Shown here: piece after piece, positions 37,244 through 45,637 of the stretch
Layout: every line of letters starts with the position of its first letter
Numbering within the stretch: the stretch's first letter is position 1
Assembly: GCA_019414345.1 (NCBI GenBank)
Contig: DXMF01000010.1
Location: 1-64,000 of the forward strand
Source: Collinsella sp.
GTDB lineage: Bacteria; Actinomycetota; Coriobacteriia; Coriobacteriales; Coriobacteriaceae
Direction of reading: 5' to 3'
Length of the DNA: 64,000 bases
Notes under the pieces: generated by a model
The model's input: only the letters and a program-made list of their open reading frames with translations
The model's database searches: none
Told to the model about the DNA's origin: nothing
Translations under genes and position numbers: made by a program

Positions 37244-37340
37244 GAGTTTGCAGCTTCCGTGAGGGTCAAGTATTTACGTAGACCTCATGGGAAACATACA
37301 GTTCTCCCTAACCTGGGGTAAACTGGCTGATGGTAATTTT

Positions 37341-37372
37341 GGGATGCCGGTCTGGCGATCGGCATCCCATTT
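37341..37372 (+). terminator. Intra-operon hairpin after the binding protein
   Basis: GGGATGCCG and CGGCATCCC form a perfect 9-bp stem over a 10-base loop, followed by ATTT. It is placed like the hairpin after the SatA-like gene and probably sets a higher level of binding protein than of permease. Confidence 0.6.
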
Positions 37373-37399
37373 AGGTTAATCCCTAGATAGGGGAGTGGT

Positions 37400-38437
37400 A
37401 TGGGTAAGTACATCGTTAAACGTGTGCTTCAGTTCATCCCGGTATTTTTGGGCGTTACGCTGATTCTGTTCGCCCTTCAGAATATCGTGCCGGGAGATCC
37501 GATCAAGCTGATCGGTGGAGACAAGGCTCTGTCCCCCGAGGTGGAGCTTCAGCTTCGCGTCCGCTATCACCTGGTCCAGTCGGACGAGGACGGCAACGCG
37601 ATCCTTGACGAGAACGGCGACCCCGTTCAAACGTCGCTCGTGGACCGTTACTTGTATTACATGAACGGCCTGCTTCATGGCGATCTGGGCAATTCGTATC
37701 AGCGCAAGCTGCCGGTTACGGAAATCTTTGCCCAGAAGTATCCGTATACGGTCAAACTTGCCGCGTGCGCCATCGTGCTCGAGGCAATTATGGGTATCGG
37801 TGCGGGTATCATTTCGGCGGTAAAGCGTTATTCCTTCTGGGATATTTTGGTAACGCTCACCACGTCGATCCTCGTTGCGGTCCCGGCCTTCTGGCTCGGT
37901 ATGTTGCTGCAGCTGTTCTTTGGCGTCATCCTCAAGGACGCTACGGGCGGTGCAATCTCCATGCCGATCTCGGGTGCCGGCGGTTCCAGCTCTCAGTATC
38001 AGGATTGGATGCACTATGTGCTTCCGACCATTACGCTGGCTTCGGTTTCGACCGCTTATGCCGCCCGCATTATGCGCTCGCAGCTGCTTGACGTCATGAA
38101 CCAGGATTACATCCGTACGGCAAAGGCCAAGGGTCTCTCCAATCGCGCGATCATCGTCAAGCATGCGCTTAAGAATGCACTCATCCCCGTCGTTACCTAT
38201 ATTGGTGTCGACTTTGGTGGCATGCTTTCGGGCGCCATCCTGACCGAGACGGTCTTTAACTGGCCCGGTATCGGCTATGAGGTCTATCGCGCCATTAGCA
38301 TGCGTGACTGGCCCATCGTTATGGGCGGCGTTACGCTCATCGTTGTCGTCGTCATGGTGATCAACCTGCTCGTCGACATTAGCTATGCATTCCTCGACCC
38401 GCGCATCCGCCTTGGCGGTCCGTCGGATAAGGCCTAA
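37400..38437 (+). CDS. Oligopeptide ABC transporter permease, OppB-like
   Basis: Permease of 345 residues with about six hydrophobic helices. The N-terminal KRVLQFIPVFLGVTLILFAL and PGDPIKLIGG are standard for DppB/OppB. The EAA loop reads QDYIRTAKAKGLSNRAIIVKHALKNALIP. A soluble loop of about 50 residues after the first helix is typical of this class. GGGGAG precedes the ATG. Confidence 0.9.
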   Translation: MGKYIVKRVLQFIPVFLGVTLILFALQNIVPGDPIKLIGGDKALSPEVELQLRVRYHLVQSDEDGNAILDENGDPVQTSLVDRYLYYMNGLLHGDLGNSYQRKLPVTEIFAQKYPYTVKLAACAIVLEAIMGIGAGIISAVKRYSFWDILVTLTTSILVAVPAFWLGMLLQLFFGVILKDATGGAISMPISGAGGSSSQYQDWMHYVLPTITLASVSTAYAARIMRSQLLDVMNQDYIRTAKAKGLSNRAIIVKHALKNALIPVVTYIGVDFGGMLSGAILTETVFNWPGIGYEVYRAISMRDWPIVMGGVTLIVVVVMVINLLVDISYAFLDPRIRLGGPSDKA

Positions 38438-38451
38438 GGGAGGTACGTCTC

Positions 38452-39387
38452 ATGCAGGAAACTGATTCTCGGTCTCAGGAGCAGGCTACCGCCACCAAGG
38501 CCGCATCTGCTCCCGCGAAGTCCCGCACGCTGTGGGGCGACGCTTTTAAGCGTCTTCGTAAGAACAAACTCGCCGTTATCGGTGTCTGTTGGATCATCAT
38601 CGTCGTTGTGGTTGCCCTGACCGCAGATCTGTGGGCTAAGCCCTGGCTCGGTTCTCCGACGGCTTCCGACTCGACCACCATGGCCGAGACGTCGCTGCTG
38701 GCTCCGTGTGCAGAGCACCCGTTTGGCACCGACGCCCTTGGTCGTGACATTCTCGTTCGCGTTATCTACGGTGCGCGCGTTTCGCTGTCTGTCGGAATTA
38801 TGGCCACCGCGATTTCCACGCTGATCGGTCTGGTCATGGGTGCTCTGGCCGGTTTCTACGGCGGCATCTGGGATACGATCATCATGCGCTGTGCGGACAT
38901 CTTCCTGGCGTTCCCGTACGTGCTGTTCGTTGTCGCCATGATCGCCGTTATCGGCCGCGGTCTTCAGAACGTCTTTATCGCCATCGGTATTCTCGGCTGG
39001 CCTTCGATTGCGCGCGTCTTCCGCTCTGCGATCTTGACCGTCAAGGAAAACGACTATGTTGATGCTGCGCGCGCGATGGGTGCATCTGATGCTCGTATCG
39101 TCGTGCGTCACATCTTCCCGAACTCCGTCGCCTCCATCGTGGTCTACGCGACCATGAACATTGGTGGCGCCATCCTGACCGAGTCTGCTCTGTCCTTCCT
39201 CGGCATGGGCGTTATTCCGCCTACGCCTTCGTGGGGCTCCATGATTCAGGACGGTCAGCAGTATCTGCTGACTGCTCCCTGGATGATGATCATGCCCGGT
39301 CTGGCAATTCTCTCGACGGTGCTCGCCTTCACCCTGCTGGGTGACGGTTTGCGCGACGCCCTCGACGTCAAGATGAAGGACGCATAA
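38452..39387 (+). CDS. Oligopeptide ABC transporter permease, OppC-like
   Basis: Second permease, 311 residues. A cytosolic N-terminus of about 40 residues precedes the first helix; then GTDALGRDILVRVIYGARVSL, the OppC/DppC hallmark, and the EAA loop NDYVDAARAMGASDARIVVRHIFPNS. AAGGGAGG lies before the ATG. Its stop is 2 bases before the ATPase gene. Confidence 0.9.
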   Translation: MQETDSRSQEQATATKAASAPAKSRTLWGDAFKRLRKNKLAVIGVCWIIIVVVVALTADLWAKPWLGSPTASDSTTMAETSLLAPCAEHPFGTDALGRDILVRVIYGARVSLSVGIMATAISTLIGLVMGALAGFYGGIWDTIIMRCADIFLAFPYVLFVVAMIAVIGRGLQNVFIAIGILGWPSIARVFRSAILTVKENDYVDAARAMGASDARIVVRHIFPNSVASIVVYATMNIGGAILTESALSFLGMGVIPPTPSWGSMIQDGQQYLLTAPWMMIMPGLAILSTVLAFTLLGDGLRDALDVKMKDA

Positions 39388-39389
39388 GG

Positions 39390-40481
39390 ATGAAGAAGAA
39401 CAAGAACTATGTGGACCTGAAGGACCAGCCGGTTCCCGAGGGCCAGCATCTGCTCGAGGTCGATGACCTAAAGATGTATTTCCACACCGAGGATGGCGTC
39501 GTTCGCGCTGTCGATGGTGTCTCCTACACGCTCGATCGCGGCGAGACCCTGGGCGTCGTCGGTGAGTCCGGCTCCGGTAAGTCCGTGACTGCCATGACCA
39601 TCATGGGCCTTATCTCGATGCCTCCGGGAAAGATTGAGGGCGGCGACGTTCGCTATCGCGGTCGTTCTATCCTCGAGATGACCGAGGAAGAGATGCAGCA
39701 CATTCGCGGTAACGATATCGCGATGATCTTCCAGGATCCTATGACCTCCTTGAACCCGGTCTATAAGATCGGCAAGCAGGTAGGCGAGGGTCTTCGTCTG
39801 CACCGTGGCTACTCCAAGCAGGAGGCGCTCAAGCGCGCCACCGAGCTTTTGGACCTCGTTGGCATTCCCGAGCCCGAGAAGCGCGTCAATGAGTATCCGC
39901 ACCAGTTCTCTGGCGGTATGCGTCAGCGCGTCATGATCGCTATGGCTCTTGCCTGCGACCCCGATATTCTGATTGCCGACGAGCCCACGACTGCCTTGGA
40001 CGTTACCATTCAGGCTCAGATTATTGAGCTTATGCAGGAAATGCAGGAGAAGAACGGCAACGCCATCATCATGATCACCCATGACCTGGGCGTTGTCGCC
40101 GATATGGCTGACAAGATCATGGTTATGTACGCCGGCCGTCCCGTCGAGTTCGGTACTGCTGAGGAAATCTTCTACGAGAGCCGCCACCCCTACACCTGGG
40201 GCCTTATCCGCTCCATCCCGGAGCAGGCCATCGAAGAGAAGAAGCCTCTTACGCCGATTCACGGCAACCCGCCTTCGCTCATGAACCTGCCTGAGGGCTG
40301 CGTCTTCTCTCCTCGCTGCCCCTATGCGACGGACAAGTGCCGCAAGCAGCGCCCCGAGCGCGTTGTCACCGAGTCTGGTCATTACTCTGCGTGCCACTAC
40401 TCCGGTGACCCCGAGTTCCTCAAGAACGCTCCTGAGACGTCCCGTACGCGCAAGGATTCCAAGAAGGGAGGCGAGGCGTAA
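39390..40481 (+). CDS. Oligopeptide ABC transporter ATPase, OppD-like
   Basis: Nucleotide-binding subunit, 363 residues. Walker A is GESGSGKSVT, signature FSGGMRQRVMIAMAL, Walker B ILIADEPTTALD, H-loop MITHDLGV. The C-terminal segment with NPPSLMNLPEGCVFSPRCPYATDKC may bind an Fe-S cluster, as in other OppD/DppD proteins. The stop overlaps the next ATG (TAATG). Confidence 0.92.
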   Translation: MKKNKNYVDLKDQPVPEGQHLLEVDDLKMYFHTEDGVVRAVDGVSYTLDRGETLGVVGESGSGKSVTAMTIMGLISMPPGKIEGGDVRYRGRSILEMTEEEMQHIRGNDIAMIFQDPMTSLNPVYKIGKQVGEGLRLHRGYSKQEALKRATELLDLVGIPEPEKRVNEYPHQFSGGMRQRVMIAMALACDPDILIADEPTTALDVTIQAQIIELMQEMQEKNGNAIIMITHDLGVVADMADKIMVMYAGRPVEFGTAEEIFYESRHPYTWGLIRSIPEQAIEEKKPLTPIHGNPPSLMNLPEGCVFSPRCPYATDKCRKQRPERVVTESGHYSACHYSGDPEFLKNAPETSRTRKDSKKGGEA

Positions 40482-41509
40482 TGGCAGATACCAACGAGCG
40501 CACTCCGCTGCTGAAGGTCGAGCACCTCTCTAAGGAGTTTCCCGCTGAGTCCGGCATGTTCGCCAAGCGCTTCTCCAAGCGTGTCGTCTCTGCTGTAAAT
40601 GACATCTCTTTTGAGATTTATCCTGGCGAGACCTTTGGTCTGGTTGGCGAGTCTGGTTGCGGCAAGTCCACGACGGGCCGCACCATCATGCGTCTGACCA
40701 AGCCGACCGCCGGTAAGGTGTTCTTCCAGGGCAAAGATGTTGCCGAGATGAGCAAGCATGAGATCAAGGACATGCGTCGCGAGATGCAGTTTATCTTCCA
40801 GGATCCTTATGCTTCGCTCAACCCTCGTATGACCATCGGAGAGATTGTCTCCGAGCCCATGACCATTCATGGCGTGGGTACCAAGGAGGAGCGCATTGAG
40901 CGTGTCCGCGAGCTTCTCGACGTTGTCGGACTGAACCCCGAGCACATCAACCGCTATCCTCATGAGTTCTCCGGCGGTCAGCGTCAGCGTGTCGGCATTG
41001 CCCGCGCGTTTGCGCTGAAGCCCAAGCTGATTATCTGCGACGAGCCGGTTTCCGCTCTGGATGTGTCCATTCAGGCCCAGGTTCTGAACCTGCTCAAGGA
41101 ACTGCAAGACAAGTTCGGTACCGCGTATCTGTTTATCGCTCACGACCTGTCCGTCGTGCAGCACATTTCCGATCGCGTTGCCGTTATGTATCTGGGTAAG
41201 ATGGTTGAGGTTTCGGACTGGAAGACGCTCTATAGCGAGCCTCACCATCCGTACACGCAGTCGCTGCTGTCTGCCGTGCCGGTTCCCGATCCGGATATCC
41301 AGAAGACCCGTAAGCGCATCATCCTCGCCGGCGATCCGCCGTCACCGCTGGATCCGCCGACCGGCTGCCGTTTCCACACTCGCTGCCCGATTGCGCAGGG
41401 CATCTGCTCTGAGAAGCTTCCCGAGTTTAAGGAAGTCGCACCGGGTCACTGCTGCGCGTGCCACTTCGCGGAGCCGTTCCCGATCAAGGAATCGCACATC
41501 GACCTCTAG
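40481..41509 (+). CDS. Oligopeptide ABC transporter ATPase, OppF-like
   Basis: Second ATPase, 342 residues. Walker A is GESGCGKSTTGR, signature FSGGQRQRVGIARAF, Walker B LIICDEPVSALD, H-loop FIAHDLSV, and the C-terminal cysteine segment CRFHTRCPIAQGIC. It would pair with the OppD-like subunit. Last gene of the operon; a large hairpin element begins 20 bases after the stop and may act as its 3' end. Confidence 0.92.
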   Translation: MADTNERTPLLKVEHLSKEFPAESGMFAKRFSKRVVSAVNDISFEIYPGETFGLVGESGCGKSTTGRTIMRLTKPTAGKVFFQGKDVAEMSKHEIKDMRREMQFIFQDPYASLNPRMTIGEIVSEPMTIHGVGTKEERIERVRELLDVVGLNPEHINRYPHEFSGGQRQRVGIARAFALKPKLIICDEPVSALDVSIQAQVLNLLKELQDKFGTAYLFIAHDLSVVQHISDRVAVMYLGKMVEVSDWKTLYSEPHHPYTQSLLSAVPVPDPDIQKTRKRIILAGDPPSPLDPPTGCRFHTRCPIAQGICSEKLPEFKEVAPGHCCACHFAEPFPIKESHIDL

Positions 41510-41528
41510 TCGGTTGTACTCGTCCGGC

Positions 41529-41649
41529 CCCGCCCTGAAGTTACTTTTCAGAACGTCCTCGGACATGCAAGAAACCCCCGCTACGCACTTCGTGCGGCGG
41601 GGGTTTCTTGCGTCCTGCGGAATGTTCTGAAAAGTAACTTCAGGGCGGG
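41529..41649. repeat. Long hairpin element, copy 1 (shared internal-loop family)
   Basis: Perfect 26-bp outer arms (41529-41554 with 41624-41649). Then a 12x12 internal region, GTCCTCGGACAT facing GTCCTGCGGAAT. Then a perfect 15-bp inner helix (GCAAGAAACCCCCGC, 41567-41581 with 41597-41611) and a small CGCAC-TTC-GTGCG cap. The whole 121 bases fold as one rod. The internal-loop sequence recurs in three other hairpins in the window, while the helices do not. It could be an RNA 3' end, a protein-bound RNA, or a DNA-level mobile palindrome. Confidence 0.85.
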
Positions 41650-41717
41650 CCCTGCGGTAACTCGGCAGGGAGAGTGCGATTCCCTGATCGCTCACTTAAT
41701 CTAATAAGAAATTGAGT

Positions 41718-41772
41718 GAGGCCGGAGCGTTGGCTCCGGCCTCCCCGTATAAGGGCTCGGCAAAGCCGAGCC
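41718..41772. terminator. Two further hairpins in the opp-tRNA-Leu gap
   Basis: GAGGCCGGAGC-GTTG-GCTCCGGCCTC is a perfect 11-bp stem (41718-41743). GGCTCGGC-AAA-GCCGAGCC is a perfect 8-bp stem (41754-41772). Neither has a clear T-run. With the long elements on both sides, the roughly 590-base gap is almost entirely self-complementary DNA and has no gene. Confidence 0.5.
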
Positions 41773-41833
41773 ACCAAATTTGCATCAGCCCCTAGAACAT
41801 GTTTGAGAACTGTGCCCCGAGTACATACCCCTA

Positions 41834-41958
41834 GGGCCGGAATGAGGTTGCTTTCCAACGCATTCCGCAGGGGGCGGCATTATTTTGTAGCGCGAAACGC
41901 GGATCAAAATAATGCCGCATGCCCGAGGACGCGTTGGAAAGCAACCTCATTCCGGCCC
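41834..41958. repeat. Long hairpin element, copy 2 (shared internal-loop family)
   Basis: Perfect 28-bp outer arms (41834-41861 with 41931-41958). A 12x12 internal region reads, on the minus strand, GTCCTCGGGCAT facing CCCCTGCGGAAT, nearly the same as copy 1. The inner helix is a perfect 14 bp (GCGGCATTATTTTG with its complement, 41874-41887 / 41905-41918), with a CGCG-AAA-CGCG cap. Orientation is opposite to copy 1. The outer arms share only a loose likeness to copy 1 (GAGGTTGCTTTCC against GAAGTTACTTTTC), yet each is fully self-complementary. Confidence 0.85.
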
Positions 41959-41981
41959 GAACAGGTCCATCTACCTGTACA

Positions 41982-42045
41982 TTTACAAATTTGTAAACTT
42001 TTTTCAAAAAAGTGCTTGCACAGTTCTCGAATCATAGGTTATTAT
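41982..42045 (+). promoter_or_regulatory. tRNA-Leu promoter with AT-rich dyads
   Basis: -35 TTGCAC and -10 TATTAT with an 18-base spacer. Directly upstream are a perfect 16-bp palindrome (TTTACAAATTTGTAAA) and the dyad ACTTTTTT-C-AAAAAAGT. The block AAAAAAGTnCTTGC recurs at the other two tRNA promoters in the window, so it is probably an UP-element-like or regulator site. Confidence 0.8.
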
Positions 42046-42102
42046 CTTCCTCGTTGAACGCGCGGGTTCAACAAAACGAACCGCGAATCAACAACATAGC
42101 AT

Positions 42103-42192
42103 GTCGGAGTGGCGGAATTGGCAGACGCGCTAGCTTGAGGTGCTAGTGACCGCTTTTTGGTCATGCGGGTTCAAGTCCCGCCTCCGACACCA
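42103..42192 (+). tRNA. tRNA-Leu (GAG)
   Basis: Acceptor stem GTCGGAG/CTCCGAC, class II variable arm (GTGACCGCTTTTTGGTCAT), T-arm CGGGTTCAAGTCCCG, anticodon loop CTTGAGG giving anticodon GAG. CCA is encoded. A T-run terminator follows. Confidence 0.95.
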
Positions 42193-42203
42193 TCGCATTT
42201 GAG

Positions 42204-42225
42204 AAGCCTCTTCGGAGGCTTTTTT
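42204..42225 (+). terminator. Terminator after tRNA-Leu
   Basis: AAGCCTC-TTCG-GAGGCTT with a T-run; UUCG-capped 7-bp stem. Confidence 0.9.
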
Positions 42226-42251
42226 GTTACCGATAGACGGTGAGGTTCACG

Positions 42252-44597
42252 ATGGAAACGCTTGAGCGCAACGAGTGGGCAGACGTTGCCCAACTAGTCG
42301 AGATCACGAGCGATGCTGTCATCATCTGCGAGCTCGACGGAACCATTCTGCATGTGAATAATCGCTTACTTGGTTTGATGTGCGAGGAACGCGCCGACGT
42401 CATCGGTGGAGATGTTAAAGACGTCCTGTACTCGTCCGCATTTGAACGTGCGACGGAACATCGTCTGCCATTTGAAACTGATGGCTCCGAGAACGAACTG
42501 ATGCTCAAGCTGAGTGACGGCTCCTTTATCCCCGTCTTGGTTCGTGCGGGCTCCGTAACGCCTCCACGCATCTTTGGGCGCCGCGCGCCACGTGTCCTGG
42601 TGGCGCTCCATAGCATCGAAGAACAGTATTCGCACGACCGTCAGCTCAAGCGTGCGCTTTCGGAGCTTAGAGTGGCGAACAAGCGCCTCTCTGGCACGCT
42701 CTCGGTCATTATGAGTACCGTGGGCTCCGATGAGCTGCCCAGCCTACTTGATACCGTTTTGAACCAGCTTGTAGGAACGCTCGATGCTTCGGGTGCCGCT
42801 ATCTATTTTTCTGAGAGCGGCGGTTTTAAACTTCGCGGTGTTTCCAAGGAGCTGTACGACAGCTACCTGCCTGAGTTTTTGCCGTATGGCGCTGGCATTC
42901 CGACGTATGTTCTTCGTGAGTCGCGTGCCTGTCGCTTGTCGATTCAACAGGACCTTGAGGGTGATAAGGCCGCCTCCGGTATGTTTATGGACTTGGACAA
43001 TCGTTCTAAGCACCTGTTGCGCATGCAGGATATGCCTCCGTACCGCAGTGAGATCTGTCTTCCCGTTTTTTACGGTACGCAGATTCTTGGCGTGCTGGAA
43101 GTTGGTTGGAAACGCCCTCAGGCACCGCTCGCCTATGACGTTAATGTACTCGAGGTCATTTGCGATTACCTGTCTATCCAGCTGGTCGGCATGGCATCGA
43201 GTCTTCGCTCCCGTCGCACGGCCGAGCTTGGCCGCTCGCTCAATGTCTTGCGTGATGAGTTGTTTACCTTTCTAGACGATTCCGCCGCGGCTACCCAGGC
43301 GGTATCGTCCGAGATCTGCAATATGCTTAACTGCCATTTTTGCCCTGTTGAGTATGACGCCAGTCTGGATTCCTACGTCATAGATTTTGAAGGCGGTAGT
43401 CGCGTTGCTTTGCCGGACGATCCCGAGAGGCTTTTCTTTTCCACGACGGCGCCAGCGGCACGTCTGGGGGCTGGCCCTGATGGCTTTGAGGCATCTGTTT
43501 TGGGAGGTACGAGTGCCGAGGACCTTAAACACGTCCGTATAACTCGCGTTGATGAATCGATGCCTATGGGAGGCTGGCTTAGGGCGCATGGCCTGCCTTG
43601 TCAAGGTCTCTACGTCGACTCCGGCATCGAGGCGGGGCGCCCGCGCTCTGAGGGTGATGGCAAGCACAGTAACGACGCGATTGTTCCTGCTTCTGTTGCG
43701 AAGAGCCCGACGACGCGCGCGCTGCTGCTTCGTGATGGTAGCCAAGAGCCGATTGATGATCTTGAATATGACTACTTGGTGCACTTGGCGCATGACTTTG
43801 AACTGATCTACGAAGGCGAATCTCAAAAGCGCGAGGAGCGCCATATCGCTCAGACCCTTCAGATCGGCATGAGAAATTCCCTGGGGGATGTTCCGGGTAT
43901 CGCAACCGATTCGGTGTACCTGTCAGCCACGAACTCGGCGTTGGTCGGCGGCGATTTCTATACGCTCATCCGTCTTCCCGACGACTGCGCCGTCATGATT
44001 CTGGGTGATGTGTCTGGCAAAGGCATTGAGGCCGCATCGATGTCCGCGCTCGTCAAGACGGCCCTGACGGCATATGCCTGGGAGGGCGCTGGACCGGCCC
44101 GCATGGCACGCTCCCTTAACAGCATGCTCATGGGCTTTTCGAGGGTCGAGACGTTCGTGACAGCCTTTATCGCCAAGATTGACCTTAAAGCCGGACGCGC
44201 AACGTATTGTTCGGCGGGCCATCCTCCGACCATGGTCATCAGGCCAGAGTCGATGCCGCTGGGTGGCGGCGAGTCCCGTGGGGGAGAGGTCGAGCTGCTT
44301 GGATGCCAATCGGGCGTAATCGGTGCCTTTGAGAGCATGGTGTACGAGACAGGCGTGTTTACGTTCGCCCCCGGCGACATACTCTTCATGTATACGGATG
44401 GAACGATTGAGGCCCGCGACCGCACCGGAGCGTTCTTTGGCGAGCAGCGCTTGCGCGACCTTCTGCTTTCTGTTTCGGGAGAGGGCGTGTCGGGCATTTG
44501 CGGCAAGGTCTTGGGCGAGCTTGACCGATTTACCGAATCGGCGCTGGACGATGACATTGCATTGGTGTCCCTTGAGTTTTTACGGGGTCGTTCATAG
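42252..44597 (+). CDS. PAS-GAF-PP2C (SpoIIE/RsbU-type) serine phosphatase
   Basis: Signalling phosphatase of 781 residues, expected to dephosphorylate a STAS-domain protein. A PAS-like domain fills about residues 10-120 (SDAVIICELDGTILHVNNRLLGLM), then a short coiled coil, a GAF domain (about 160-320), a second less clear sensor region, and a C-terminal PP2C domain from about residue 545. PP2C metal residues are in ALVGGDFYT, GDVSGKGIEAA and DDDIALVSLEF. No membrane helix. The ATG has GGTGAGG 6 bases upstream. The partner STAS-kinase fusion gene follows after about 80 bases. Confidence 0.88.
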   Translation: METLERNEWADVAQLVEITSDAVIICELDGTILHVNNRLLGLMCEERADVIGGDVKDVLYSSAFERATEHRLPFETDGSENELMLKLSDGSFIPVLVRAGSVTPPRIFGRRAPRVLVALHSIEEQYSHDRQLKRALSELRVANKRLSGTLSVIMSTVGSDELPSLLDTVLNQLVGTLDASGAAIYFSESGGFKLRGVSKELYDSYLPEFLPYGAGIPTYVLRESRACRLSIQQDLEGDKAASGMFMDLDNRSKHLLRMQDMPPYRSEICLPVFYGTQILGVLEVGWKRPQAPLAYDVNVLEVICDYLSIQLVGMASSLRSRRTAELGRSLNVLRDELFTFLDDSAAATQAVSSEICNMLNCHFCPVEYDASLDSYVIDFEGGSRVALPDDPERLFFSTTAPAARLGAGPDGFEASVLGGTSAEDLKHVRITRVDESMPMGGWLRAHGLPCQGLYVDSGIEAGRPRSEGDGKHSNDAIVPASVAKSPTTRALLLRDGSQEPIDDLEYDYLVHLAHDFELIYEGESQKREERHIAQTLQIGMRNSLGDVPGIATDSVYLSATNSALVGGDFYTLIRLPDDCAVMILGDVSGKGIEAASMSALVKTALTAYAWEGAGPARMARSLNSMLMGFSRVETFVTAFIAKIDLKAGRATYCSAGHPPTMVIRPESMPLGGGESRGGEVELLGCQSGVIGAFESMVYETGVFTFAPGDILFMYTDGTIEARDRTGAFFGEQRLRDLLLSVSGEGVSGICGKVLGELDRFTESALDDDIALVSLEFLRGRS

Positions 44598-44675
44598 ACG
44601 ACGCTGGGCGGGCTGAATCCGTACGGTTGGGGAAACGAATGCATCGAGTGGGCTTTTTTGGGGAACCATGGTCGT

Positions 44676-45422
44676 ATGAATGAGTGGAATGACATAGCGG
44701 TTTTGACGCCACCAGGCGATATCGACATCGCCACGGTGCCTGCGCTGCGTCGGCGGTTGGATGCTTTGATTGGCCGCGGCGTGCGTCGTGTTGTCATCAA
44801 CTGTCAGGCTGTTAGCTTTATCGATTCGACGGGCTTGGCATTCCTGCTTACGCGCGCTCGTGAGCTCATGAGGCGAGAAGGCCTGCTTTCGCTCGTCAAT
44901 GCATCGGGTGAAGTTGTTCGCTTTTTGGAGATTGCTCGTCTTGTCGATATCCTTCATGTCGCGGGGCCGGCACGGGAGTCTATTCCCGCCATTCCGGTGG
45001 GGGAGCTGCCTCGCTGGAGTAAGAGCGTCGAGGTCCGTCAGGGTATCGAGAATCTTCCATACTACCGACATCGCATCGCCGAACTCCTTGAATCGCTTCC
45101 GTTGCGCCGTGACGAGCGCTACGATGTCGCATTGGCGTCGGGGGAGGCGCTGGGTAATGCCTATGACCATGCGGGCGGTATCGGGTGCGTCCTGACGGTT
45201 CAGGCCTATGGCGATCGCGTTGTGGTTGAGGTGCTTGATCGAGGTGCCGGCTATTCTATCGATGAAACGAGCGAGCCGGTCGCATCCGAGGAGCGCGGCC
45301 GTGGCATCAAGCTTATGCGTATGCTCGTCGATAACGTGGAGGTTGCTCGTCGTACGGACGGCGCCGGCACGCGCGTGCAGATGGTGAAGCTGTTTAGCGG
45401 AGCGCTGGAATCGTGTGCCTAG
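44676..45422 (+). CDS. STAS / RsbW-like kinase fusion protein
   Basis: One 248-residue protein joins two parts usually separate in partner-switching systems. Residues 1-100 are a STAS (RsbV/SpoIIAA-like) domain with the phosphorylatable Ser51 in FIDSTGLAFL. Residues 115-248 are a GHKL ATPase of the RsbW/SpoIIAB type with N-box EALGNAYDHA (Glu157, Asn161, His165), G1 DRGAGYS and G2 RGRGIKLM. All core residues are present in both. The PP2C gene upstream is the natural antagonist. No sigma-factor gene lies nearby. The ATG chosen has GGGGAA about 10 bases upstream; the start is somewhat uncertain. Confidence 0.85.
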   Translation: MNEWNDIAVLTPPGDIDIATVPALRRRLDALIGRGVRRVVINCQAVSFIDSTGLAFLLTRARELMRREGLLSLVNASGEVVRFLEIARLVDILHVAGPARESIPAIPVGELPRWSKSVEVRQGIENLPYYRHRIAELLESLPLRRDERYDVALASGEALGNAYDHAGGIGCVLTVQAYGDRVVVEVLDRGAGYSIDETSEPVASEERGRGIKLMRMLVDNVEVARRTDGAGTRVQMVKLFSGALESCA

Positions 45423-45469
45423 CCAATCGCTTTAGCGCGTTTGGCTATTAAGAACATGCGGCAGACAAG

Positions 45470-45515
45470 TTTTTTGAAAAAAGTACTTGCGTCTTTTGGA
45501 CAACTCGCGTAAATT
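45470..45515 (+). promoter_or_regulatory. Promoter of the tRNA-Gly/Cys/Gly cluster
   Basis: TTTTTT-G-AAAAAAGTACTTGC leads into -35 TTGCGT and -10 TAAATT with a 17-base spacer. The upstream block matches the other tRNA promoters. Confidence 0.75.
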
Positions 45516-45527
45516 AATAACCCGCAA

Positions 45528-45603
45528 GCGGACATGGCTCAGTTGGTAGAGCACAACCTTGCCAAGGTTGGGGTCGCGGGTTCGAGCCCCGTTGTCCGCT
45601 CCA
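45528..45603 (+). tRNA. tRNA-Gly (GCC), copy 1
   Basis: Acceptor GCGGACA/TGTCCGC, anticodon stem CAACC/GGTTG with loop TTGCCAA (anticodon GCC), T-arm GCGGGTTCGAGCCCCGT, encoded CCA. Identical copies lie at 45755 and 47886. Confidence 0.95.
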
Positions 45604-45613
45604 TTGCATTTCC

Positions 45614-45636
45614 GGACCGTTTAGGCGGTCCTTTTT
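45614..45636 (+). terminator. Hairpin with T5 between tRNA-Gly and tRNA-Cys
   Basis: GGACCG-TTTAGG-CGGTCC followed by five T, ending one base before tRNA-Cys. If it terminates, tRNA-Cys would need read-through or its own start; it may instead serve in processing. Confidence 0.6.
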
Positions 45637-45637
45637 C

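Noticed and set aside
41529..41958. Possible CRISPR array or IS element in the repeat-rich gap
   Set aside because: There are no regular direct repeats with spacers, no cas genes and no transposase; the repeats are inverted and each is unique in stem sequence.
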